A stretch of DNA of 50,941 nt. Origin: Bacteroidales bacterium (GTDB lineage: Bacteria > Bacteroidota > Bacteroidia > Bacteroidales > P3). A model generated the notes under the pieces. That model had not been told where the DNA came from. It made no database searches and saw only the letters and a list, made by a program, of their open reading frames with translations. Shown one piece after another: positions 14,455 through 23,746 of the stretch. Location of the stretch: positions 1 through 50,941 of the forward strand of contig JAGAYN010000028.1 in assembly GCA_017940465.1 (NCBI GenBank), written 5' to 3'. Both the position numbers and the translations under genes were made by a program. The first letter of the stretch is position 1. Each line of letters opens with the position of its first letter.

Positions 14455-15771
14455 TCACCGAACCGTCACTTTGCGCCCCGCACCTGTCCCCACCTGCACG
14501 ATGTAGACCCCTGCCGAGGGCAGTTCCACCGTGGTGGTGTCGGCATGTGCCGCCAACGAAGAAAGGATGCGGCCGGAGCCGTCGTAGATTTTGACAGGCT
14601 CGCCGGCGCGGCAACGCACCTCCAGGGTGCGTCCGTGGAGCGAGAGGGACCAGTCCGGAGCCGCCGTGGACGGAGCGGCCAGCAGGGGCTCGAAACAGGC
14701 CGTGTAGGTCGCCTCGGCCACCACCGTCACTCGGCGCGGATTCTCCGCACCGCCGTCATCCCAGCCCGAGAAGCGATGCCCCTCCAGCGGCAGGGCGCCG
14801 ATCTCCAGCTCAGTGCCGGCCGGCACGGTGGCGCCGCCGATTCCCACGCCGCCCCCCGAAGTGCAGCTCTGCACCTGAAGGCGGTAGAAGGTGGGCTGCA
14901 CCTCCAAAGTGTCGCGTAGATACAGGGTGTCCGGCAGGTAGACGGTATCCACCTGCAACTCCACCGTGCTGATTACCACCGTGTCGTGGATCGGACGCTG
15001 GAAGACGGCCACAAAATGGCTGTCCCGCACCGCGCCGACCACCCTGGGATTCAGCGTGTCGCCATCGGTCCAGCAGGCAAAGCCGAAGCCCGCCGCCGGC
15101 GTGGCGGTGAGCACCACAGAGGTGCCCGTGGCGTAGGTGCCGCCGCCGGAGACGGTGCCCCGCAGCGGGTCGGTGGAGGCTGTGGTGATGGTGACGCTGC
15201 AGACGCCGTCGTCGATGCTCCCGAACAGATTCCACGGAGCACCTGCATAGGCGCTGATGCTGCCGCAGGGGACATGGAGCGCGGCGGTGCCCACCGACGA
15301 CTGTGTGAACGCGCCCGCAGCCGAACTGGCCGGCGGCTGGCTGCCCATCATGTGGACATCCGTCAGCGCACTGCACAGCATGAAGGAGCTGCTGCCCAGC
15401 GTAGATAGCGAAGCCGGCAACTGCACCGTCGTCAGGTACTCATTGAACCCGCAGGCATTGGTCGCCAAAGACTGCACACCCTCCTCCAGCGTCAGCGACG
15501 TGATATAGGTGGCATACAGCGATTTCGTCCCCAGGGAAAGCACCGCATAGGTGGTGCCCTCATGGACCACCGTGGCGGGAATGGTCAAGGCTCCGGTGGG
15601 CTTCTGGTAGGAACCCCAGGGCGAAGCGCTCGTGTAAGGATACACCACCTTCACGCCCCCCTCCACTATGTCGAAATACAGGGTCTGCCCGCTAGGCACC
15701 ACGGCCGCAAAGTCGTACCCCCACACCAGCGAGGGCGCAACCAGCAACAATATCAGCACTATACGTTTCAT
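14455..15771 (-). CDS. T9SS-exported BspA-like surface protein
   Basis: The 438-residue protein starts at MKRIVLILLLVAPSLVWG, a good signal peptide; longer readings lack one. About 75-190 is a BspA-type leucine-rich region (SLTLEEGVQSLATNACG, VQLPASLSTLGSSSF). About 190-360 carries two Listeria-Bacteroides type units (GTVSGGGTYATGTSVVLTAT ... GFACWTDGD, and GTELEIGALPLEGHRFSGW). The end (VKIYDGSGRILSS ... GVYIVQVGTGAGRKVTVR) is a type IX secretion sorting domain. It should be passed through the outer membrane and attached to the cell surface, perhaps as an adhesin. It diverges from yidC. Confidence 0.85.
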   Translation of the reverse strand: MKRIVLILLLVAPSLVWGYDFAAVVPSGQTLYFDIVEGGVKVVYPYTSASPWGSYQKPTGALTIPATVVHEGTTYAVLSLGTKSLYATYITSLTLEEGVQSLATNACGFNEYLTTVQLPASLSTLGSSSFMLCSALTDVHMMGSQPPASSAAGAFTQSSVGTAALHVPCGSISAYAGAPWNLFGSIDDGVCSVTITTASTDPLRGTVSGGGTYATGTSVVLTATPAAGFGFACWTDGDTLNPRVVGAVRDSHFVAVFQRPIHDTVVISTVELQVDTVYLPDTLYLRDTLEVQPTFYRLQVQSCTSGGGVGIGGATVPAGTELEIGALPLEGHRFSGWDDGGAENPRRVTVVAEATYTACFEPLLAAPSTAAPDWSLSLHGRTLEVRCRAGEPVKIYDGSGRILSSLAAHADTTTVELPSAGVYIVQVGTGAGRKVTVR

Positions 15772-15831
15772 AATTAACCCATAACGTCCCCACCGTCCTT
15801 TTATTGTATAATACAGAAATAAAATAAAAAC

Positions 15832-15862
15832 TTGCAGCATCCAAAAAATGTGCGTACCTTTG
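15832..15862 (+). promoter_or_regulatory. Promoter of yidC
   Basis: TTG at 15832-15834, a 20-bp spacer, and TACCTTTG at 15855-15862: a full Bacteroidetes promoter. The untranslated leader to the ATG at 15938 would be about 70 nt. Confidence 0.85.
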
Positions 15863-15937
15863 CAACTTTCAATCCTCCCGAAAGGATTGCCTAACGCATT
15901 GTGCAACAGCAAACAATAAAGAATACCGACAACTGCA

Positions 15938-17893
15938 ATGGATAAGAAATCGATCATCGGACTGGTACTGATAATGGGCATCTTCGTGGGCTACATGTTC
16001 TGGGTAGCCCCCTCGAAAGAAGAACTGGCCGAGCGGCAGCGCGTCTACGACTCGACTCTGCAGGCCAACCTCGAAGCCCAACGCATAGCCGACAGCCTCG
16101 CCGCCGAGCAGGCCCGCCTGGACAGCCTCGCCGCCGCCGGCGACACCACCGCTGCCGGACGCCGCGGCGTGGCCGACATGGGTGCCTTCAACGCCGCCAC
16201 ACGGGGCTCGGAGCAAATCCTGACCCTCACCAACGAACGCCTCAGCATGGAGCTCAGCACCCTCGGTGCCAAAGTGAACCGCGTGGTGCTGGCCGACTAC
16301 CAGACCTTCGACAAACTCCCCCTCGAACTCGTCACACCCGACGAGGACAACCTCAACCTCGTCTTCTCCACCGAGGACAACCGCGTAGTGAACACCAAGG
16401 ACCTGGTTTTCACCCCCTACATGGACGGGCAACCCTGGCAGGGCAACGAACTGGTGCTCAACGGCGAGGACTCCTCGGTCATCGGCCTCCGCGCCGAAAT
16501 CGAAGGCGGCTACCTCGAATTCGCCTACACCTTCCATGGCGACAGCTACGAAGTGGGCTTCGACATCGTCTTCAACGGCCTCTCCAAGGTGGTGAGAAAC
16601 ACCTCATTCATCGACCTCCACTGGCACAACCGCATGAACCGCCAGGAGAAAGTCTCCGACGGCAATCGCGGCAAAGGCAACCGCAACGCCGACCGCGAAC
16701 GCTTCTACAGCAGCATCTACTACAAGCCCCCGAAAGACAAAGTGGACTACCTCTCCACCGGACGTGACGGCAAGGAGCAGGTGAAGACCAACCTGGACTG
16801 GATCGCCTTCAAACAGCAATACTTCGCCGCCATCCTCACCGCCGAAGGCGGACAGCCCTTCGAGAATGCCGAACTGGAGGTCAGCACCGACAAGCGCGAC
16901 ACCTCCAAGCATTACCTCACCGACATGCGCGCCACCATCGGCCTCCCCTACTCCGACGGCGACAACGAAATGCGCATGGGCTTCTACTTCGGCCCCACCA
17001 AATTCCGCGACCTCAAGGCCATGGACCGTGGCTTTGAAAAGATGCTCCCGCTCGGATGGACCGTCATCTCCAAAAGCATCAGCCGCTGGGTCATCATCCC
17101 CGCGTTCAACCTCCTCGAGCGCTTCCTCTCCAACTATGGCCTCATCATCATCCTCTTCACCATCCTCATCCGCTTCATCCTCCTCCCCCTAGTCTACAAA
17201 AGCTACTCGGGAAGTGCCATCATGCGCATCCTCAAGCCCGAGATGGACGCCCTCAACAAGAAATACCCCCAGCCCGAACAGGCCATGCAGAAGCAGCAGG
17301 CCATGATGGCCCTGCAGAAGAAAGCCGGCTACAGCCCCATGGCGGGCTGCCTCCCCATGCTCATCCAGATGCCCTTCCTCACCGCTATGTTCATGTTCTT
17401 CCCCATCGCCATCGAGCTGCGCCAGAAGCCTTTCCTGTGGTGCGACGACCTCTCCAACTACGACTCCATCCTCGACTTCGGCTTCAACATTCCCCTCTAC
17501 GGCGACCACATCTCCCTCTTCTGCCTCCTGATGTTCGGCATGCAGTTCTTCTACACCTGGTACACCATGCGCGGGCAGAACATGAACGCCGGCATGCCCG
17601 GCATGAAATTCATGATGTACTTCATGCCCTTCATGATGCTCTTCATCTTTAACTCGCAGAGTGCCGGACTGAACCTCTACTACCTCATCTCGCTGACATT
17701 CACTATGACGGTGATGATCCTCATCCGCCGTTTCACCAGCGAAAAGAAAGTGCGCGCCCGCATGGCCGCCTACGACGCCAAGCAGGCCTCCGGCAAGGGC
17801 AAACCACAGAAGAAGAGCAAATTCCAGCAGCGCCTGGAGGAAATGCAGAAGATGGCCGAGCAAATGCAAAAGCAGCAAAACAATAAACGATAA
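15938..17893 (+). CDS. yidC: Membrane protein insertase YidC
   Basis: The 651-residue protein inserts and folds inner-membrane proteins, alone or with SecYEG. An N-terminal transmembrane helix (SIIGLVLIMGIFVGYMFWVA) leads to a large periplasmic beta domain (about 60-375). The conserved core of five helices follows, including GLIIILFTILIRFILLPLVY with the hydrophilic-groove Arg, then AGCLPMLIQMPFLTAMFMFF. The C-terminal tail is basic and helical (LEEMQKMAEQMQKQQ), useful for ribosome contact. Length is normal for the phylum. nhaD follows 26 bp downstream on the same strand. Confidence 0.95.
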   Translation: MDKKSIIGLVLIMGIFVGYMFWVAPSKEELAERQRVYDSTLQANLEAQRIADSLAAEQARLDSLAAAGDTTAAGRRGVADMGAFNAATRGSEQILTLTNERLSMELSTLGAKVNRVVLADYQTFDKLPLELVTPDEDNLNLVFSTEDNRVVNTKDLVFTPYMDGQPWQGNELVLNGEDSSVIGLRAEIEGGYLEFAYTFHGDSYEVGFDIVFNGLSKVVRNTSFIDLHWHNRMNRQEKVSDGNRGKGNRNADRERFYSSIYYKPPKDKVDYLSTGRDGKEQVKTNLDWIAFKQQYFAAILTAEGGQPFENAELEVSTDKRDTSKHYLTDMRATIGLPYSDGDNEMRMGFYFGPTKFRDLKAMDRGFEKMLPLGWTVISKSISRWVIIPAFNLLERFLSNYGLIIILFTILIRFILLPLVYKSYSGSAIMRILKPEMDALNKKYPQPEQAMQKQQAMMALQKKAGYSPMAGCLPMLIQMPFLTAMFMFFPIAIELRQKPFLWCDDLSNYDSILDFGFNIPLYGDHISLFCLLMFGMQFFYTWYTMRGQNMNAGMPGMKFMMYFMPFMMLFIFNSQSAGLNLYYLISLTFTMTVMILIRRFTSEKKVRARMAAYDAKQASGKGKPQKKSKFQQRLEEMQKMAEQMQKQQNNKR

Positions 17894-17919
17894 TATAAAA
17901 CAATAAAAACATCCAAATC

Positions 17920-19287
17920 ATGGTAGTTGCATTAGTAACCATATTCATCATCGGGTACGCCTGCATAGCCCTCGAGCACCCGCTGAAAATCAACAAAACG
18001 GCCACCGCCCTGCTGCTGGGCTGCCTCACCTGGGCCGTGTTCAACCTCTTCAACATGTTCACCCCCGGGGTGATGGAAGGCTTTGGCGGCATGGAGGCCT
18101 ACCGACACTTCGTCAGCGAAAGCCTCATCGAGAACCTCGGCGAGACGGCCGAGATTGTCTTCTTCCTCCTCGGCGCCATGACTATCGTCACCCTGATTGA
18201 GGACTACCAGGGCTTCCGTGTCATCACCGACAAGATCACCACCTCCGACAAGAAGAAACTGCTCTGGATTCTCTCTATCCTCACCTTCTTCCTCTCGGCC
18301 CTGCTCGATAACATGACCACCGCCATCGTCATGGTCGCACTGCTGCGCAAACTTATTGCCGACCAAAAGGAGCGCTGGCTCTATGCCGGCATGGTCATCC
18401 TCGCCGCCAACGCCGGCGGCGCATGGAGCCCCATCGGCGACGTCACCACCATTATGCTCTGGATCGGCGGCCAGGTCACCACCGTGAATATCATCGTCAA
18501 AACTCTCATTGCCAGTCTCGTCTGCATGGTAGTACCTGTTGTCATCCTGGGCTTCTCGCTCAAGGGCGAGATTGTGCGACCCGAGGAGCAGAGCGCGGGC
18601 GTCGAGATTCCTGCCCACCTGCGCCGCCTCGTCCTCTTCATGGGCATCGGCGCACTGGTGTTCGTCCCCATCTTCAAGACCATCACCCACTTGCCGCCCT
18701 ATCTCGGCATGCTGCTGGGTCTGGGCGTCCTTTGGATTACCACCGAGATCATCAGCCGCAAGTATGAGAAAGACGGCCACAAACTGCCCACCGCCGTCAG
18801 CACCCTGGAGCATGTCGACGTGCCCACCATCCTCTTCTTCCTCGGCATCCTGATGGCCGTCAGTTGCCTCAAGGTGGCCGGCATCCTCGGCAGCCTCGCC
18901 GGCGGCCTTAACGAGGCCTTCGGCACCACCGCCCCCGGCTTCTTCTTCATCGACCTCATCATCGGTGTCCTCTCCTCGGTGGTCGACAACGTGCCGCTGG
19001 TGGCCGCCGCCATGGGCATGTATCCCTTGGGCGATGGCGCCATCTTCGACGTCAACCACCCCTTCTGGGAGTTCCTCGCCTACTGCGCTGGCACCGGCGG
19101 CTCGCTCCTCATCATCGGCTCCGCGGCAGGCGTGGCCGTCATGGGCATGGAGAAAATCGACTTTATCTGGTACCTCAAGAAAATCACCCTCCTGGCCTTT
19201 GCCGGCTACATTGTCGGTGCCCTGGTGTTCATCTTGATGGACGTGACGCTCTTCGAGCAGGTGGAATGGCTGCGTAACCTTGCATAG
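17920..19287 (+). CDS. nhaD: NhaD-type sodium:proton antiporter
   Basis: The 455-residue inner-membrane protein of the ion transporter superfamily exchanges Na+ (or Li+) for H+. About 11-12 hydrophobic helices are visible. Conserved family stretches include LSALLDNMTTAIVMVAL, ANAGGAWSPIGDVTTIMLW and SSVVDNVPLVAAAMGMY, where the Asp/Asn/Thr residues line the ion path. It starts 26 bp after yidC. Its TAG stop overlaps the GTG start of the next gene (TAGTG). Confidence 0.92.
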   Translation: MVVALVTIFIIGYACIALEHPLKINKTATALLLGCLTWAVFNLFNMFTPGVMEGFGGMEAYRHFVSESLIENLGETAEIVFFLLGAMTIVTLIEDYQGFRVITDKITTSDKKKLLWILSILTFFLSALLDNMTTAIVMVALLRKLIADQKERWLYAGMVILAANAGGAWSPIGDVTTIMLWIGGQVTTVNIIVKTLIASLVCMVVPVVILGFSLKGEIVRPEEQSAGVEIPAHLRRLVLFMGIGALVFVPIFKTITHLPPYLGMLLGLGVLWITTEIISRKYEKDGHKLPTAVSTLEHVDVPTILFFLGILMAVSCLKVAGILGSLAGGLNEAFGTTAPGFFFIDLIIGVLSSVVDNVPLVAAAMGMYPLGDGAIFDVNHPFWEFLAYCAGTGGSLLIIGSAAGVAVMGMEKIDFIWYLKKITLLAFAGYIVGALVFILMDVTLFEQVEWLRNLA

Positions 19288-20594
19288 TGAAGCAACTCTG
19301 GATTGATTTCAAACAACGCCCCTTATGGCGGAAAGCGCTGAATATACTTTCAGCGCTTTTTGCCATTACAGGTGCAGCCATTCTCGGAGCATGGGCCATC
19401 TATCAGCTGGGGATCACCAACAACAGCGGCGCCATCGACCGCAACCACCGCTCCCTGATGACCGTGTCCGAACTGGAAGACCTCCAGCAGGCACGCCTCA
19501 CACAGGAACGGTTCGACGAGCAGTGGGCTCTGCAATATGGACGCCTTGCCGCCCTGGCACGCTACTATCCCGAGAACGCACGCCTGATGCTACGTGCCGC
19601 ACAGCACAGCGGCGACCCTCTGGTGGTGGACCGTATGATTGCCGCCGCCAAAATATATATGGAGGAGAACCCCAACCTCGACAATCTTGCCAGCCACATT
19701 GAATCGCTCCTACTGGAAGCACCCCAGCAGCAACGCCGCAACGTCATCCCATGGATGGACAGCCCCGAATGGGTAGCCCTGAAACAGGCCATCCTGCGCG
19801 ACAGCATACTCATCAACGAAGCCGGACGACTGACCGGCGTGGAGCCACGGCTCATCGTAGGGTGCCTCATCGGAGAGCAGATACGCCTCTTCAACTCGGA
19901 CCGGGAGAAATACAAACGGTACCTCGGGCCAGTGAAAGCGCTCAACGTACAGAGCCAGTTCTCCTACGGCGTGAACGGCATCAAGGAACGGACCGCCGAA
20001 GCTGTGGAACAGCACCTGAAGGACCCCACATCGGAGTACTATATGGGGCGTGCCTACGAGCACCTGCTGGACTATCCCGAAGGGACCGACCTCACCACCG
20101 GACGCTACCACCGCCTTGTAGACTACGGCAACCACCTCTACTCCTACCTCTATACCGGCTGCATCCTCCACCAGACCATGCTGCAATGGCGCCGTGCCGG
20201 CTACGACATCAGCGACCGCCCCGATATCCTTTTCACCCTGTTCAACGTGGGCTTCAAGCAATCCGTCCCCAAACCCGACCCTGTTGCCGGCGGAAGCCGC
20301 ATCATGATCGGGGGACGCCAGTATACCTTCGGAGCCATCGGCTTTGACTTCTACTACAGCGGCGAGATGTGCGAGGCATTCCCCTACCGGCGACAGCGCT
20401 TCTCCCCCAGCAGCCGCCCCCTGACACCCGACGACATTTCCCGCATACAACTGAGCGTCACCGACTGCCAACGGCCTGGCTATCATCATGAATACCGCCG
20501 CGCCAACAATGCCGGTGCCGACGACACCCCTCCGGCCGACCCGTTCGGAATCGACCATTCCACCGTGCGCCCCATAGATCACATTGCGCGGTGA
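19287..20594 (+). CDS. Membrane-anchored protein, possibly lysozyme-like
   Basis: A 435-residue protein that I place at the GTG start (19287) because it overlaps the nhaD stop and gives a cytoplasmic basic start followed by one transmembrane helix (about 17-42). The large domain holds TGVEPRLIVGCLIGEQIRLF, SQFSYGVNGIKERT and YGNHLYSYLYTGCILHQTMLQW, resembling DUF1402-type or transglycosylase-like folds, where Glu in IGEQ could be catalytic. This is a weak inference. It is coupled to nhaD and convergent with the histidine kinase gene 13 bp away. Confidence 0.6.
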   Translation: MKQLWIDFKQRPLWRKALNILSALFAITGAAILGAWAIYQLGITNNSGAIDRNHRSLMTVSELEDLQQARLTQERFDEQWALQYGRLAALARYYPENARLMLRAAQHSGDPLVVDRMIAAAKIYMEENPNLDNLASHIESLLLEAPQQQRRNVIPWMDSPEWVALKQAILRDSILINEAGRLTGVEPRLIVGCLIGEQIRLFNSDREKYKRYLGPVKALNVQSQFSYGVNGIKERTAEAVEQHLKDPTSEYYMGRAYEHLLDYPEGTDLTTGRYHRLVDYGNHLYSYLYTGCILHQTMLQWRRAGYDISDRPDILFTLFNVGFKQSVPKPDPVAGGSRIMIGGRQYTFGAIGFDFYYSGEMCEAFPYRRQRFSPSSRPLTPDDISRIQLSVTDCQRPGYHHEYRRANNAGADDTPPADPFGIDHSTVRPIDHIAR

Positions 20595-20607
20595 ATTCCC
20601 CTTATTC

Positions 20608-21444
20608 TTACTTTTTCAGCGAGAAGAAATACTCCAACCCTCCCTCTTGTCGGTTCTTTGCATAGATTTCGCCTCCGTGGAAGAGGACTGCATGCTTGAC
20701 GATGGAGAGGCCAAGCCCTGTACCACCGTCGGCACGCGAGCGGCCTTCGTTTATGCGCACAAAACGGTCGAACAGGCGTGTAAGATACTCATCGGGCACC
20801 CCCTGCCCGTTGTCGTAGTAGTGCAGATAGTATTGATCCGGCCCATCCTTGTACGACTCCAAGACCACCTGCACGCCCTGCCCGGCATAGGCTATCGAGT
20901 TCTCCATCAGGTTGCGGAAGATGCCGTAGAGCAATTCGCGGTTCCCTTGCAGAGGCATAGGGGTGAGCCGGTTGGATATGGTCACCTGTGCGGCGGCAGC
21001 CTTCTCGCACAGCTCGTCTATCGCCTCCTGCGCCACCTCGCACACATCCACCTCCTCCTTGGGGAAGAGGTCGGAACTTTCCTCCATTTTATTGATAAGC
21101 GACACATCCTGAATCAGATCCGACAGGCGGAGCGTCTGCTGGTAGGAGCGTTCCAGGAAGTGCTTCCTCCGCTCATCGTCCACCTGCCGGTCGGAAAGCA
21201 GTATCTCCAGGTACCCTCTTATCGAGGCCACCGGGGTCTTGAGCTCATGCGCAATGTTGGAGGTCATCTGCTGCTTCAACCGGCGGTTGCGCTGCTCGGT
21301 GGCCTCTGCCTCGCGGTGCAGGCGGGCAGCCTCTTCGGCCAACTGTATGAGCCTGTGATTCTTGCGTATGATACGCCTGTAGAGTATCAGGATAACCACG
21401 ATGGCCCCCATGGCCACCCACACCGCCCAGTCAGACCAATCCAT
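20608..21444 (-). CDS. Sensor histidine kinase
   Basis: The 278-residue protein has a single N-terminal transmembrane helix (WAVWVAMGAIVVILILYRRI) and almost no periplasmic part. A short coiled coil follows, then the H-box NIAHELKTPVASIRGY with phosphorylated His66, and the ATP domain: N-box FRNLMENSIAYA, G1 DNGQGVP, G2 GGTGLGLSIVKHA. With so little outside the cell it may sense membrane or internal signals. Its gene begins inside the end of the response regulator gene (14-bp overlap). Confidence 0.93.
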   Translation of the reverse strand: MDWSDWAVWVAMGAIVVILILYRRIIRKNHRLIQLAEEAARLHREAEATEQRNRRLKQQMTSNIAHELKTPVASIRGYLEILLSDRQVDDERRKHFLERSYQQTLRLSDLIQDVSLINKMEESSDLFPKEEVDVCEVAQEAIDELCEKAAAAQVTISNRLTPMPLQGNRELLYGIFRNLMENSIAYAGQGVQVVLESYKDGPDQYYLHYYDNGQGVPDEYLTRLFDRFVRINEGRSRADGGTGLGLSIVKHAVLFHGGEIYAKNRQEGGLEYFFSLKK

Positions 21445-22075
21445 AGCCGAACCCTATCTTATTGACAATGCGCCCACCCTCGGGCCCCAGCTTTTTGCGC
21501 AGACGCGCGATGTGGACATCCACACTGCGCTCTCCCACCAGCGAGTCGCCCGGCCAGACGGCGGCCAGAATTTCCTCGCGGGTGAAATAGCGACCCGGAT
21601 AGTCGGTGAAGAGTTTGAGGATGAGGTATTCTCGGCGCGTCAGGCTGGACATGCCGGCCATGGTGGCGTCCCTGGGGCCTTTGGCCGGCTCGCACCGCCG
21701 TAGCACAGCACGGATACGGGCCAGGACGGTGTCGAAGGCGAAGGGCTTCACGATATAGTCGTCGGCACCGGCCGAGAAGCCCTCCAGTTGGTCGTCGTGC
21801 GCGTCGCGGGCGGTGAGGAAGATAACGGGCGTGTTGTCGCCCCTGGCGCGGAGGGTTTTGGCCAGGTCGATGCCCGACATGCCCCCCATCATGATGTCGA
21901 GGAGCAACAGGGAGTAGGGCTGCATCGGATGGGTTCCGAAGGCCGGAGGGAGGATTTTGGCCAGAGCCTCCTCGGCAGACGAGGCGGTGTCGACGGCATA
22001 GCCCTCGGCCTCGAGGTTGAAGCGGAGTATCTCGCAGAGGTCCTGCTCGTCGTCCACTACCAGTATGCGTTCCAT
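21431..22075 (-). CDS. OmpR-family response regulator
   Basis: A 214-residue regulator starting at MERILVVDDEQDL; the upstream in-frame Met gives a tail unlike the family. The receiver domain has acidic DDE (8-10), phospho-acceptor Asp60 (LLLLDIMMGGMSG) and Lys in YIVKPF. An insertion around PPAFGTHPMQ makes the receiver slightly long. The C-terminal winged helix (LTRREYLILKLFTDYPGRYFTREE) binds DNA. It is coupled to the kinase 20608-21444. Confidence 0.93.
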   Translation of the reverse strand: MERILVVDDEQDLCEILRFNLEAEGYAVDTASSAEEALAKILPPAFGTHPMQPYSLLLLDIMMGGMSGIDLAKTLRARGDNTPVIFLTARDAHDDQLEGFSAGADDYIVKPFAFDTVLARIRAVLRRCEPAKGPRDATMAGMSSLTRREYLILKLFTDYPGRYFTREEILAAVWPGDSLVGERSVDVHIARLRKKLGPEGGRIVNKIGFGYGLV

Positions 22076-22202
22076 TTCTTTGTCAGTTTTTGCACTTTTA
22101 TAACGGCCGGAAAGGCGTTTTATTGTGCTGGATTTTTTGGAGAAAAAACCGGAAATCGGGCCAAAATCGCAGTTTTCCAACAAACTGTTTCCCAGTATCT
22201 TG

Positions 22203-22280
22203 GAGTCATCATCTTCTTCCCCTCTCCTTCCCCTCCAGGTATGCACCTGGAGGGTGGTCGGGAGGAGGGGGGCATGAGGG
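22203..22280. repeat. Interspersed CT-rich element with hairpin, copy 1
   Basis: The 20-mer TTCTTCCCCTCTCCTTCCCC (22214-22233) is followed by a perfect 9-bp hairpin (CCTCCAGGT 22232-22240, ACCTGGAGG 22245-22253) and a G-rich strand. The identical 20-mer occurs on the minus strand at 46137-46156 with a similar layout. It lies in the 285-bp space between the response regulator gene and tRNA-Phe. Confidence 0.7.
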
Positions 22281-22314
22281 GGCGGAAAGGGGGCAGGATG
22301 GAATCAAAACAGGG

Positions 22315-22356
22315 ACAAAAAAGAAAGGGAGGGAGACTTCAGAAGTCTCCCTCCCC
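22315..22356 (-). terminator. Terminator of tRNA-Phe
   Basis: On the minus strand a stem of about 12-14 bp (arms 22342-22355 and 22327-22340) is followed by TTTCTTTTTT. It lies a few bases beyond the CCA end of the tRNA. Confidence 0.9.
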
Positions 22357-22360
22357 TGGG

Positions 22361-22436
22361 TGGTGGCATCGACTGGATTTGAACCAGTGACGCAAGGATT
22401 TTCAGTCCTTCGCTCTACCAACTGAGCTACGACGCC
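22361..22436 (-). tRNA. tRNA-Phe (GAA)
   Basis: A 76-nt cloverleaf with CCA encoded. The acceptor GGCGTCG pairs with CGATGCC (one G-T pair). The D arm is AGCTCAGTTGGTAGAGC, the anticodon loop CTGAAAA gives GAA, and the T arm contains GGTTCAAATCC. It has its own promoter and terminator. Confidence 0.97.
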
Positions 22437-22463
22437 ATCGAAATTCGCTCTCGAATTCGGATG

Positions 22464-22494
22464 CAAAAGTACGAAGATTTTGCAAACTGGCCAA
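22464..22494 (-). promoter_or_regulatory. Promoter of tRNA-Phe
   Basis: On the minus strand TTG (22492-22494), a 20-bp spacer and TACTTTTG (22464-22471) form a complete promoter 27 bp before the tRNA. Confidence 0.88.
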
Positions 22495-22557
22495 ACTTTT
22501 TTTGACCGGAAACCGAAAAACGGAAATTAACGGTTGATTTTCAGCCATTTTCACTCC

Positions 22558-23199
22558 TCATTTTTTTTGTTCCTCGGGGGCGGTTGTTTTCTGCGGCACC
22601 AGGAAAATCTGGTCGATGAGGAGCCAAATTACGCCGATGGTGATAGCCGCGTCGGCAAAGTTGAAGATGGCGCTGAAAAACTCGAAGTGCTGCCCCCCGA
22701 CGAGAGGCATCCACTGCGGCCAATCGAGCTCGAAGAGAGGGAAATAGAACATGTCCACCACCTTGCCCTGCAAAAAGGGTGCGTATCCTCCCTCGGGCGG
22801 GAAGAGGGTGGCGATGTTGTAGTAGCTCTCGTTGAAAATCAGGCCGTAGAAGCAGCAGTCGACCAGGTTGCCCACCGCGCCGGCCAGGATGAGGGCGAGG
22901 CTGGCCACCAGCGAGGTGCGCCCGCCCTGCCGGATATGGCGCACGATGAACCAGGCGATGAGGCCCGAGGCGACGACGCGGAAGAGGGTGAGGAAAATCT
23001 TGCCCGCCGTGCCCCCGAACGCCATGCCGAAGGCAAAACCTTCGTTCTCAATGAAGTGCAGCCGGAACCACGAGCCGATGACGGGGATGTCCTCGCCGAT
23101 GTGCATGTGGGTCTTGACCAGGAGTTTAATCACCTGATCCACAATCAGGACAGCGGCCACGATGAGGGTCGCCATACAGGCCTGTTTTCGTTTAGTCAT
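22558..23199 (-). CDS. lspA: Signal peptidase II (lipoprotein signal peptidase)
   Basis: This 213-residue inner-membrane aspartic protease removes signal peptides from lipoproteins; this window alone encodes several substrates. Catalytic Asp114 lies in GNLVDCCFYG and Asp183 in FNFADAAIT. Also seen are the N-terminal VDQVIKLLV and ENEGFAFGM motifs and four transmembrane helices. The loop of about 55 residues between the two Asp regions is longer than in E. coli, as is usual in Bacteroidetes. Its start overlaps the DUF3109 gene end by 8 bp. Confidence 0.95.
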   Translation of the reverse strand: MTKRKQACMATLIVAAVLIVDQVIKLLVKTHMHIGEDIPVIGSWFRLHFIENEGFAFGMAFGGTAGKIFLTLFRVVASGLIAWFIVRHIRQGGRTSLVASLALILAGAVGNLVDCCFYGLIFNESYYNIATLFPPEGGYAPFLQGKVVDMFYFPLFELDWPQWMPLVGGQHFEFFSAIFNFADAAITIGVIWLLIDQIFLVPQKTTAPEEQKK

Positions 23200-23746
23200 T
23201 GCGGTTGGATATTTCGTGCAACAATTCGTCGTACCACTCCGCTCCGAAGCGGCGTATGAGCGGCTCTTTCAAGTATTTGTACAGCGGTTCGCCCTGTCCC
23301 TTGGCCGGGCGGCAGATGTCCCACCGGTGATAGTTCACGGCGGTGAACTCGCCATAGTCCTCCACGCGGATGGGGTAGAGGTGGCAACTGACGGGTTTCA
23401 GGAAGCCTATGCGGCCGTCGCGGCAAGCTTTCTCAATGGCGCAGAGGGTGCATCCGTCGGCATAGGTGATGTAGGCACAGGCACCGCCGGCAATGAGTGG
23501 GGTGCCGAGGTCGCCGTCCTTGTCGCGCACCGCCACCCCCTGGCACTCCACGGCCCGCAGACCCTCCTCGGTCATGTAGGGCTTCACCTCGGGCAGGACA
23601 GTCTCCAGCACGGCAACCTCCTCCTCGAGCAGAGGGGCTCCGCTGTCGCCCTCCACACAGCAGGCACCCTTGCAGCAGGCGAGGTCGCAGCCGAAGCACT
23701 GGTCGGCCACGTCGTCGGAGACGATGCTGTTCTTGACTACAATCAT
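23192..23746 (-). CDS. DUF3109 family cysteine-rich protein
   Basis: A 184-residue cytosolic protein with many Cys in the DUF3109 pattern: CFGCDLACCKGACC near the N-terminus, then CAY, CTLCAIEKAC and SCHLYPIR. The spacing suggests a metal or Fe-S site. Function is unknown in the family. It overlaps the dehydrogenase gene by 4 bp (ATGA) upstream and lspA by 8 bp downstream, so all are translated as a coupled string. Confidence 0.9.
   Translation of the reverse strand: MIVVKNSIVSDDVADQCFGCDLACCKGACCVEGDSGAPLLEEEVAVLETVLPEVKPYMTEEGLRAVECQGVAVRDKDGDLGTPLIAGGACAYITYADGCTLCAIEKACRDGRIGFLKPVSCHLYPIRVEDYGEFTAVNYHRWDICRPAKGQGEPLYKYLKEPLIRRFGAEWYDELLHEISNRND

Noticed and set aside
22232-22253. Terminator of the response regulator or tRNA
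   Set aside because: The hairpin lacks a U-run on either strand and belongs to a repeated CT-rich element; the real tRNA terminator is at 22315-22356.
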